This document shows positions 1 through 5,587 of a stretch of DNA of 7,167 nt, piece after piece; positions within the stretch are counted from its first letter, which is position 1; each line of letters begins with the position of its first letter. The DNA comes from Bacillota bacterium. GTDB lineage: Bacteria; Bacillota; Clostridia; Christensenellales; Aristaeellaceae. Where the stretch lies: assembly GCA_023392755.1 (NCBI GenBank), contig JAEWNM010000264.1, positions 1 through 7,167 on the forward strand. Reading direction: 5' to 3'. Under the pieces are notes generated by a model. The model was not told the DNA's origin. It saw only the letters and a list, made by a program, of their open reading frames with translations, and made no database searches. A program made the translations under genes and the position numbers.

Positions 1-90
1 CTGGCAATCCACGGCATAAGTTGAACCAAAGTCCATGAAACCCCTCTTCGCAATACACACCACGCAACATTGGCACGGCGGCTCCCTCAT
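1..90 (-). CDS. Possible partial ORF downstream of spoIVA (runs off left edge)
   Basis: After the spoIVA stop codon a minus-strand frame opens at an ATG at 90 and stays open for 30 codons to the window edge. It would begin MREPPCQCCVVCIAKRGF, with four cysteines in the first twelve residues. No Shine-Dalgarno is visible before that ATG. A second in-frame ATG at 36 has an AGAGGGG element 4 nt upstream, so a gene beginning MDFGSTYAVDCQ is an alternative and perhaps likelier start. I recognise no family. Thirty codons without a stop is weak evidence at this base composition, so this may be non-coding spoIVA 3' sequence. No clear terminator hairpin is visible here. Confidence 0.25.
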   Translation of the reverse strand, partial: MREPPCQCCVVCIAKRGFMDFGSTYAVDCQ

Positions 91-91
91 T

Positions 92-1579
92 TTACAGCAG
101 TATGCATATCATTCCGCCGGAGCCCTCATTGATAATGCGTGTGAGTGTCTCCTGCACCTTTTCCCGCGCGTCGGAGGGCATCCGCATCAGCTTGTTGGAT
201 AGCCCCTCCCGCACCAGATCATGGAGGCTCTTGCCGAAAAAGTCGGTGCTCCATATGCGCTGCGGATCGCTTTCAAACTCCTCCATCAGGTAGCGCACCA
301 GCTCCTCCGATTGCTTTTCGGTACCCACCACCGGCGAGACCTCCGTTTCGATATCCACCCGTATCATGTGCAGGGATGGCGCGTGCGCCTTGAGCTTTAC
401 GCCAAAGCGGCTGCCCTGGCGCACGATTTCCGGCTCCTGCAGCGTTAGCTCGTTCATGGCCGGCGTCACCAGGCCGTAGCCCGTTTCCCGCACAGCCCGC
501 AATGCATCCGCCACGTGGTCATATTCCGCCTTGGCGGCCACAAGCTCCTTCATCAGCGCCAGCAGGTGGGCGTCTCCCTTGATTTCGGTGCCGCACTCCT
601 CACCCAGGATTCGGTTGAACAATCCCTCCGCCAGGGGCAGGCTGTAGGATACCCGGCCTTCGCCCAGTTCAGCGCCGTCTGTTTGCAGCCCGGCGGAATA
701 GGGTGAACCGTCAAAGGAATGGGCAAACACTTCCTTGTCCCGCATCCGCTTCAGGTTTTTTCCGCCCTGGCGCACGCCGTCCAGCACATGGGAGGCCAGC
801 CAGTGGGTTGTATCCAGCGCGTTGAGCCAGGCGGGCACGGTAAGGCGCACTTCCCTGAGCGGGAACTCGTAGAGTATCTTTTCCAAAACGCCCTGTATGT
901 CGCCCAGGCCCATCTGCTTGACGTTTAAAAGCAGCGTAGGCACGTCGTACTTGAGCTGCAGCGATTTTTGCAGCGCGGCGGCCTCCGCCGTTTCCGGCGC
1001 GGCGCTGTTCAGTACCAGCACAAAAGGTTTGCCAAGGGCCTTCAACTCATTGACGACACGTTCTTCCGCGTCCGTATAGGCGTTGCGGGGGATGTCGGTA
1101 ATCGTGCCGTCGGTGGTGACCACCATGCCGATGGTGGCATGGTCGTTGATGACCTTGCGTGTGCCAATTTCCGCCGCCTGCTCAAAGGGGATATCCTGGT
1201 CAAACCAGGGGGTATGCACCATGCGGGCGGCCTCGTTTTCCGTTGTGCCCAAAGCGCCTTTCACAAGATATCCCACCGAATCCACCATACGCACCTTGAC
1301 CGGCGTGCTGTCCTGCAAAAAAACCTCAACGGCTTCCCCCGGTACAAACTTGGGCTGGGTGGTCATGATGGTGCGTCCTGAACCGCCCTGGGGCAGCTCG
1401 TCTGCCAGCCGGTCCTTCACCGGTCCTGCGGGCATGCGCGGCAGAACCAGCTCCTCCATGAACCGGGAGATGAAGGTGCTCTTCCCGGTGCGCACCGGGC
1501 CCACCACGCCGATGTATACATCGCCGCCGGTGCGCTCTGCAATATCCTGATATAAATTGAACTGCTTCCCAGTATCCAT
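92..1579 (-). CDS. spoIVA: Stage IV sporulation protein A (SpoIVA), spore coat morphogenetic ATPase
   Basis: SpoIVA is made in the mother cell, binds the outer forespore membrane (with SpoVM in Bacillus) and polymerises on ATP hydrolysis to form the basement layer of the spore coat. The predicted 495 residues are close to the roughly 492 of the B. subtilis protein and look collinear throughout. An N-terminal TRAFAC-like P-loop domain has Walker A GPVRTGKS (27-34, Lys33) and a Walker B-like VDSVGY (99-104, Asp100). The conserved IMTTQPKFVP and NTPW-like HTPW stretches are present. The middle and C-terminal regions include QEPEIVRQGSRFGVKLKA (381-398), EKQSEELVRYLM (421-432) and the hydrophobic end INEGSGG plus five residues. 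The start is placed at 1579 because AAGGAGG (1593-1587) lies 7 nt upstream. An in-frame ATG at 1597 overlaps that ribosome site and falls only about 5 nt after the predicted transcription start. The residue after Asp100 is Ser, where I recall Cys in B. subtilis. The gene has its own sigma-E promoter and follows an unrelated efflux operon. Identity is essentially certain. Confidence 0.97.
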   Translation of the reverse strand: MDTGKQFNLYQDIAERTGGDVYIGVVGPVRTGKSTFISRFMEELVLPRMPAGPVKDRLADELPQGGSGRTIMTTQPKFVPGEAVEVFLQDSTPVKVRMVDSVGYLVKGALGTTENEAARMVHTPWFDQDIPFEQAAEIGTRKVINDHATIGMVVTTDGTITDIPRNAYTDAEERVVNELKALGKPFVLVLNSAAPETAEAAALQKSLQLKYDVPTLLLNVKQMGLGDIQGVLEKILYEFPLREVRLTVPAWLNALDTTHWLASHVLDGVRQGGKNLKRMRDKEVFAHSFDGSPYSAGLQTDGAELGEGRVSYSLPLAEGLFNRILGEECGTEIKGDAHLLALMKELVAAKAEYDHVADALRAVRETGYGLVTPAMNELTLQEPEIVRQGSRFGVKLKAHAPSLHMIRVDIETEVSPVVGTEKQSEELVRYLMEEFESDPQRIWSTDFFGKSLHDLVREGLSNKLMRMPSDAREKVQETLTRIINEGSGGMICILL

Positions 1580-1586
1580 GGGTTTC

Positions 1587-1593
1587 CCTCCTT
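1587..1593 (-). promoter_or_regulatory. Ribosome binding site deciding the spoIVA start
   Basis: The minus strand reads AAGGAGG at 1593-1587, a near-perfect Shine-Dalgarno sequence 7 nt before the ATG at 1579. It lies inside the six-codon extension that would arise from the ATG at 1597, so the shorter start is preferred. Confidence 0.85.
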
Positions 1594-1608
1594 GCATCCG
1601 CTTGATGA

Positions 1609-1638
1609 AGGGTATGCATGGGGGAGGGGAGTTATGAC
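1609..1638 (-). promoter_or_regulatory. Sigma-E-type sporulation promoter of spoIVA
   Basis: The minus strand carries GTCATAAC at 1638-1631, a 14-nt spacer, and CATACCCT at 1616-1609. These fit the sigma-E pattern known from Bacillus and Clostridia: a -35 around TCATA, a 14-15 nt spacer and a -10 of CATAC with a final T. The predicted transcription start near 1602 gives a leader of about 23 nt containing the AAGGAGG site. The promoter lies entirely in the 69-nt gap between the upstream regulator gene and spoIVA. spoIVA is a classic mother-cell sigma-E target, so sequence and function agree. It is a match by eye, not a scored matrix hit. Confidence 0.75.
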
Positions 1639-1648
1639 ATTTGGAAGG

Positions 1649-2770
1649 CTATGTGTCCAAACCATCTCCGCCCACCAGGTACAGGAAAAGCTTTTTTAGA
1701 AACCCCCGTAGGTTTTCCTTATCCATCTGGTAATAGATACGGTTTTCTACACGCTCCAGGCGGATGAAGCCGCAGTTGATCAGCGCGCTCATGTGGTGGG
1801 AGATGGTGGCTGTGGACAGGCCTGTTTCCCGTGCCAGCTCCTGGCCGTACGACCTTTTGTCCCGAATTTGCCCCAGTATGGAAAGCTTGCTTTTGTCCGA
1901 CAGCGCTTTCAGCCCTTCCAGCAGCTGATGGCTTTCCATGGGCAGCGCCTTTACGTTGATGCCTTCTTTCAGGCATATGCCGATCTGCATATAAATGTCA
2001 TTGGTATCCAGTATGCTCAATGAAATGGTTCCGCAATCGAAGATGGACGGGTAGATGTGCAGCCTGAAGCTGTTCAGATCACCGGCCTCTATCCCCATGT
2101 TATCCGAAAGGAAGGTCTCAAACGATGTTTTCGCAAAATAATCGTCCCACCGTTTGACAAAGTCCTCAAGCAGCGGCGTAATCAGGGGCAGATTTTCCTC
2201 TATCAGCTCCCTTACCGGCATAAGCGCGGCCGTCAGTTGGTCCAAATAGGGCCCGGTATCCCGCACGGCCCGCAAAATCTGCCACTTCTCCGCGTCCGTA
2301 AGGCCTGTTTCCTCCAGCTGCTCTTCAAGGGGGCGCGATTCCTCCTTGCTGTCCGAAGCGGAATCGTCAAAGAGTAGGCCGATATTGAGCTGCGCAAGGG
2401 AGGGCGCGGGGCCCGACGCGAATTTTGAAAACTTCCCGCGTATATTTTCCAATTGGCCGGTCCAGTCGGATATGGTAGGCTCGTAAAAGGACATGACCAG
2501 CATCTGCGCCATGCTGCCCTGGCCGATGGAAAAGGGGCGGAAGAAGCGGTCCAGCACCTTCTGATCCGGTGTATGGTGCCGGCCAAGCGTATCGGCCAGG
2601 GATCGTATGGGCTCCATGCGCGCTTTGAGCGTTTGGGTGCCGCCCGTTTGGGCGAACAGCCCCTCCAGCCGGCTGAATATGGCCTCCAGGGACGTGTCCC
2701 CCGCCATCATGCCAAGATAGCTCTTGGCTTCCAGCATCAGATCCTTGTGGGTATGGAACGTGTGGTCCAT
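1649..2770 (-). CDS. Large ArsR-family winged-helix transcriptional regulator
   Basis: This 373-residue protein ends in a typical ArsR/SmtB-type DNA-binding domain (about 280-365). It has GLKALSDKSKLSILGQI (286-302), the turn and recognition helix ARETGLSTATISHHMSAL (313-330), and a beta wing RLERVENRIYYQM (337-349). The roughly 275 residues before it are soluble, rich in acidic and helical stretches and not recognised. They are presumably a ligand-sensing or dimerisation region. Ordinary ArsR repressors are only about 100 residues, so this is the long subtype often found next to transporters. The classical ELCVCDL metal-binding motif is absent and cysteines are few (246, 266, 333), so metal sensing is not supported. 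The start at 2770 has GGGAGG 6 nt upstream, within the gap after the transporter gene 12 nt away, so the two are almost certainly co-transcribed. The inferred role is autoregulation of the efflux operon. Both ligand and direction of regulation are unknown. Confidence 0.85.
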   Translation of the reverse strand: MDHTFHTHKDLMLEAKSYLGMMAGDTSLEAIFSRLEGLFAQTGGTQTLKARMEPIRSLADTLGRHHTPDQKVLDRFFRPFSIGQGSMAQMLVMSFYEPTISDWTGQLENIRGKFSKFASGPAPSLAQLNIGLLFDDSASDSKEESRPLEEQLEETGLTDAEKWQILRAVRDTGPYLDQLTAALMPVRELIEENLPLITPLLEDFVKRWDDYFAKTSFETFLSDNMGIEAGDLNSFRLHIYPSIFDCGTISLSILDTNDIYMQIGICLKEGINVKALPMESHQLLEGLKALSDKSKLSILGQIRDKRSYGQELARETGLSTATISHHMSALINCGFIRLERVENRIYYQMDKENLRGFLKKLFLYLVGGDGLDT

Positions 2771-2782
2771 GGTGCGCCTCCC

Positions 2783-4030
2783 TCAATCCATGCTGTCCAG
2801 CATGCGGAATCTCATCAGCAGCAGCAGCGATACAAAGCAGATACCCCCAAACAGGTAGAGCACGCCGCTGAGCCCCAGCAAAAGCGTCAGCCCGCCCATG
2901 AAAAAGGATATGACCGGCATGGCCATCGTACAAACCGCGTTCATGGTGGAACCCACCCGGGCCAGATAGTCCTGGCTGACCGCCTTCATGATCGATACGT
3001 TGAAGTGCCCGCTCAAAAGGGCCATAGTGACTGAAAACAGCAGAAGCGTTACGCATATCCCAACGGAAAACAAGATTGGAATCGCAATCCATTCCTTTAC
3101 CCATACCAGCGCGCCGTAACAGAGCGATATGGAAAGGAAGCCAGCGATGGTAACCGATTTGCCGCTTATATGCCGCTTCAGGTAAGGGTATAGAAACGCG
3201 CCCAGCCCGGCGCCTGCCGTCAGCAGGATACCGGCGACAGACATGGCCTCCGGCCCCAGGTTATACATGCTGACCAGCGGGGCGTTCAGCGCGCTCAGCG
3301 GCACCAGCAGGCTGTTCAGCAACAGCGCCAGCAGGCATATGTTCAGTATGGCAGGGGTTTTCAGCACGTACGAAAAACCCTCTTTGAGCGTTTTCCAGTA
3401 TTCCTGTTTCTGCGCGGCCTCATCCTTCTCCTGTTTTTTGCCCGTCTTGATCCATGCAATCAGCAGGGCCGACAGGAAAAAGGTGATCCCGTCGATCAAA
3501 ATGGCGCCTGACACACCCATTACGGCAATAATCCCGGCGGCGCAGGCCAAGCCTACAATCTCTGTCCCGCGGCTCAGGCTGCTGTTGAGCGACAGCCCGA
3601 AATCATAGTCTTCCAACGGCAAAAGCCTGGGCACAATGGCCATTCCGCAGGGAATGCGGAACGCCTCCACCGTGGAGTGGAGCAGCGTGATGACCAGCAT
3701 CCAAACGGGGGTAAGCACATTGAACACATACAACGCGGCTGTCAGCGCCACCAGCAGGCCGCGGGCAAGGTCGCTGACCACCATGGTCCACTTTTTGTCC
3801 ATGCGCTCCGCCAGCGCGCCCGCAAACGGGCCAAGGATGACTGTGGGCAGCATGTTCACACCAAAGATCACCGCCGACCACGCCGCGCTGCCGCTCAACT
3901 CGTACACCAGCCATGTAAAGGCAATGGCGTCGATGGAGTCGCCGAACCGGTTGACCACATTGGCGGCGATAAGCTTTGTGTACTGCCTGTGGCGGAAGAT
4001 GGCGCGGTAGCCGCCTGATTTATTAGACAT
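2783..4030 (-). CDS. MFS transporter, DHA3 (macrolide-efflux-like) family
   Basis: This is a 415-residue integral membrane protein of usual MFS length with about twelve hydrophobic segments. A charged cytoplasmic loop (about 195-225, rich in K, E and Q) separates the two six-helix halves. The N-terminus resembles the MefA/DHA3 group: IFRHRQYTKLIAANVVNRFGD (11-31, shortened: RQYTKL then NRFGDSIDAIAFTW). An MFS motif A-like loop, GPFAGALAERMDKK, sits at 67-80 between helices 2 and 3. DHA3 members are proton-driven exporters of drugs, peptides or siderophores, but the substrate cannot be deduced here. The start at 4030 follows AAGGAG (4046-4041) at a 10-nt spacing. Upstream ATGs at 4037 and 4034 are out of frame. 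A strong housekeeping promoter lies about 45-70 nt upstream, and the ArsR-type regulator follows after 12 nt. Self-regulated export is the likely theme. Confidence 0.88.
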   Translation of the reverse strand: MSNKSGGYRAIFRHRQYTKLIAANVVNRFGDSIDAIAFTWLVYELSGSAAWSAVIFGVNMLPTVILGPFAGALAERMDKKWTMVVSDLARGLLVALTAALYVFNVLTPVWMLVITLLHSTVEAFRIPCGMAIVPRLLPLEDYDFGLSLNSSLSRGTEIVGLACAAGIIAVMGVSGAILIDGITFFLSALLIAWIKTGKKQEKDEAAQKQEYWKTLKEGFSYVLKTPAILNICLLALLLNSLLVPLSALNAPLVSMYNLGPEAMSVAGILLTAGAGLGAFLYPYLKRHISGKSVTIAGFLSISLCYGALVWVKEWIAIPILFSVGICVTLLLFSVTMALLSGHFNVSIMKAVSQDYLARVGSTMNAVCTMAMPVISFFMGGLTLLLGLSGVLYLFGGICFVSLLLLMRFRMLDSMD

Positions 4031-4073
4031 TCATCATACACTCCTTCGATTGATATAAAACAAGATCACCCAC

Positions 4074-4101
4074 AGTATACCATTCGTTAGATGAATGTCA
4101 A
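4074..4101 (-). promoter_or_regulatory. Sigma-A-type promoter of the MFS/ArsR operon
   Basis: On the minus strand the -35 is a perfect TTGACA (4101-4096) and the -10 is TATACT (4079-4074), with a 16-nt spacer. The predicted start is near 4067, about 37 nt before the MFS start codon. Such a strong core promoter before an efflux gene usually implies repression when the inducer is absent, and palindromes overlap it or lie beside it. Confidence 0.78.
4081..4097. repeat. Inverted repeat in the promoter spacer (possible operator half)
   Basis: CATTC (4081-4085) and GAATG (4093-4097) form an inverted repeat with a 7-nt centre. It lies between the -35 and -10 of the MFS promoter and overlaps two bases of the -35. 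Its centre shares TTAGAT with the larger palindromes upstream. A repressor bound here would block RNA polymerase. The arms are short, so chance is possible. Confidence 0.4.
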
Positions 4102-4107
4102 TATAAC

Positions 4108-4131
4108 ATTAGATTAGAATCTAATTAGATT
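4108..4131. repeat. Nested AT-rich palindromes, candidate operator of the ArsR-type regulator
   Basis: Two perfect palindromic elements overlap here. ATTAGATT and AATCTAAT (4108-4115 and 4118-4125) are inverted around a 2-nt centre. AATCTAATTAGATT (4118-4131) is itself a 14-bp perfect palindrome that shares the second arm. The block is therefore alternating copies of one 7-8 bp unit, starting 6 bp upstream of the -35 hexamer. ArsR-family proteins bind AT-rich inverted repeats near their own promoters, so the downstream co-transcribed regulator is the obvious candidate partner. Binding is inferred, not shown. Confidence 0.6.
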
Positions 4132-4180
4132 TCGAACAGATTGAAATTCTCCGGCAAAAAGCGGTACCGGTGACAAATTC

Positions 4181-4208
4181 AAAAAAGCCCCGGCATTTTT
4201 GCCGGGGC
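4181..4208 (-). terminator. Intrinsic terminator after the HtrA-type protease gene
   Basis: On the minus strand a perfect 9-bp stem GCCCCGGCA / TGCCGGGGC (4208-4200 with 4195-4187) closes a 4-nt AAAA loop and is followed directly by TTTTTT (4186-4181). It begins 24 nt after the protease stop codon. The T-tract is on the minus-strand side and no equally good tract exists on the other strand, so it terminates the protease transcript and insulates the efflux operon. Confidence 0.93.
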
Positions 4209-4231
4209 CCGGGATTACCCGTTCGCGAAGT

Positions 4232-5479
4232 TTATTGCGCCACCATGTCCAGTATAGCCAACTTCACATCATAATCGATATACTCGCCCTTGGGAATCTC
4301 GTCAACGGTCCGGTATTCCTTGATGCCGGGAACGCGGTATACCTTCACCCTGATTACGTCGCCTTCCTTCTTTTCGGCCAGGTAAGACTTCAGATCGTTG
4401 TTGGTTGTCATGCGCTTCCCATCGATTTCCACGATGATATCGTCAACCAGCAGGCCGGCCAGCTCGGCGGGGGAATCATCTTCCACTTCGCTGATATATA
4501 TACCGGCAGGAATTTTGCCCGCGGCGACAGCGGCGTTATTGCTCTGGCTCAGGGCGGAAACGGTTACGCCCATGCGGGGCCTGGGGGTTTCATCAATGCT
4601 GGTGTTGGTTTGATCACCCTTGGCCTGGCCGGAAAGCACCCTTTCGATCAGGGGCTTGGCGGCATTGATGGGTATGCACATGCCGATGCCTTCCACTGAG
4701 GAGCCGCTGAAAAGATTTCCGGAATATTTCAGGGTAGGTATGCCCATCAATTCGCCCAGTACATTGAACATGCCTCCGCCACTGTTGCCGCTGTTGATGG
4801 CGGCGTCGACCTGGATCATGGTATTGGTGATAGGCATACCGTATTTGTCTGTGCTGTTGGATGCAACTTCACGGTTCAGGGCGGAAACAATACCCACGGT
4901 GGTGGTGCCGGCCAATTGTGCGCCAAGGGGATTGCCGATGGCGATGGCCCAGTCGCCCACCTGCAGTGCGTCGCTGTCACCCAGGGTAACGGGATTCAGC
5001 TTCAGTTCCTTTGCCTGGAGCACGGCGATATCCAGATTCTCGTCGTAGGCAATGAGCTCTGCTTCATATGTCTGCTGGGGGGTGGTAATCTTCAGGCTGG
5101 ATGAGCCTTCGATCACGTGGAAGTTGGTGAGAATATGGCCCTCGCCGCTGATGACCACGCCGCTGCCGGTGGATTGCAGGGCTTCCTCACTCCTGCCGCC
5201 ACCGCCGGGAAAGGCAAAGTCAAAGCCCCCGAAACGGCCAAAGTTGCCATAATCATAGGTGGCATAATTGCTGACGCCGACAACGCTGCCCCGAACCGCC
5301 GCGATAGCCGCAGTAAAGGGACTGGTGACGGTGCCTTCGATCTTGGTGGCCATCCTTTGCGCTTCCGCGCTGGCATTGCCGCCGCTTGTGTTAAGCAGTG
5401 TGAGGCTCGCACCTGCCATGGTAAACACCAAAGCTACGGCAATATACCCTAATAGATGCTTTTTCATATGATCTTTCAT
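4232..5479 (-). CDS. HtrA/DegP-like membrane-anchored serine protease with one PDZ domain
   Basis: HtrA proteases degrade or process misfolded and specific substrates outside the membrane. The 415-residue protein starts with a basic N-terminus and one uncleaved-looking hydrophobic segment (about 8-28), so it is probably anchored with its catalytic part outside. The chymotrypsin-like domain (about 55-285) contains all three catalytic residues: His121 in TNFHVIEG, Asp150 in LDIAVLQ and Ser233 in NSGNSGG. A Gly/Phe/Tyr-rich loop lies at about 72-97, before the beta strand GSGVVISGEGHILTN. One PDZ domain follows (about 300-385), with RMGV near the peptide-binding loop and the SPAELAGLLVDDIIVEIDG core. 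A charged tail of about 30 residues ends it. The ATG at 5479 is preferred over the in-frame TTG at 5485: AAAGGAGGG (5497-5489) sits 9 nt before the ATG but only 3 nt before the TTG. The gene has its own probable promoter and a strong terminator, and lies just after the SCIFF maturase gene. It could be called HtrA-like or DegP-like; the specific paralogue is unclear. Confidence 0.93.
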   Translation of the reverse strand: MKDHMKKHLLGYIAVALVFTMAGASLTLLNTSGGNASAEAQRMATKIEGTVTSPFTAAIAAVRGSVVGVSNYATYDYGNFGRFGGFDFAFPGGGGRSEEALQSTGSGVVISGEGHILTNFHVIEGSSSLKITTPQQTYEAELIAYDENLDIAVLQAKELKLNPVTLGDSDALQVGDWAIAIGNPLGAQLAGTTTVGIVSALNREVASNSTDKYGMPITNTMIQVDAAINSGNSGGGMFNVLGELMGIPTLKYSGNLFSGSSVEGIGMCIPINAAKPLIERVLSGQAKGDQTNTSIDETPRPRMGVTVSALSQSNNAAVAAGKIPAGIYISEVEDDSPAELAGLLVDDIIVEIDGKRMTTNNDLKSYLAEKKEGDVIRVKVYRVPGIKEYRTVDEIPKGEYIDYDVKLAILDMVAQ

Positions 5480-5512
5480 TCTCAATATCCCTCCTTTGGT
5501 GGATTCGAGTAT

Positions 5513-5540
5513 AGTATAAGCAGTATTTTTGACCTGATAA
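5513..5540 (-). promoter_or_regulatory. Probable sigma-A-type promoter of the HtrA-type gene
   Basis: On the minus strand TTATCA (5540-5535) and TATACT (5518-5513) are separated by 16 nt. The -35 matches the consensus in four of six positions and the -10 in five. A second overlapping TATACT at 5513-5508 has no good -35. The predicted start is near 5506, about 27 nt before the ATG at 5479, leaving room for the Shine-Dalgarno site. No separate stress-sigma motif was recognised. Confidence 0.5.
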
Positions 5541-5567
5541 TGAACGCTTTATGAATATTTTTTGGAA

Positions 5568-5587
5568 AATAAACACGTATGTTTATT
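5568..5587 (-). terminator. Weak AT-rich hairpin at the end of scfB
   Basis: AATAAACA (5568-5575) and TGTTTATT (5580-5587) form a perfect 8-bp stem with a 4-nt loop. It overlaps the scfB stop codon and the minus strand continues TTCC. The stem has only two G-C pairs and the following T-run is short, so termination would be leaky. It may instead protect the 3' end of the messenger or be only a boundary element. Confidence 0.4.

Noticed and set aside
1580..1597. Six-codon longer spoIVA start at the ATG at 1597
   Set aside because: The extension contains the Shine-Dalgarno site of the ATG at 1579, and the upstream ATG has almost no leader after the predicted sigma-E start.
1641..1660. TTGGA / TCCAA inverted repeat at the end of the regulator gene as a terminator
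   Set aside because: The stem is only 5 bp with a 10-nt loop, and no T-run follows on the minus strand.
1649..2770. Regulator as a metal-sensing arsenic or zinc repressor
   Set aside because: The ELCVCDL-type metal site is absent, cysteines are few and scattered, and the protein is far longer than the metalloregulators.
2367..3104. A 245-codon minus-strand frame spanning the MFS/regulator junction
   Set aside because: It overlaps two well-supported genes in another frame, and its His/Gly/Ala/Arg-rich translation is typical of out-of-frame reading of GC-rich DNA.
4156..4172. CGGTACCG palindrome between the terminator and the operator region
   Set aside because: The 8-bp self-complementary word is short, lies outside both the promoter and the terminator, and has no repeat elsewhere in the gap.
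5480..5485. TTG start two codons before the HtrA ATG
   Set aside because: The strong AAAGGAGGG lies only 3 nt before it, too close for initiation; the ATG at 5479 has a normal 9-nt spacing.
5508..5513. Second overlapping TATACT as the main -10 of the HtrA-type gene
   Set aside because: No acceptable -35 hexamer occurs 16-18 nt upstream, whereas the TATACT at 5518-5513 has TTATCA at 16 nt.
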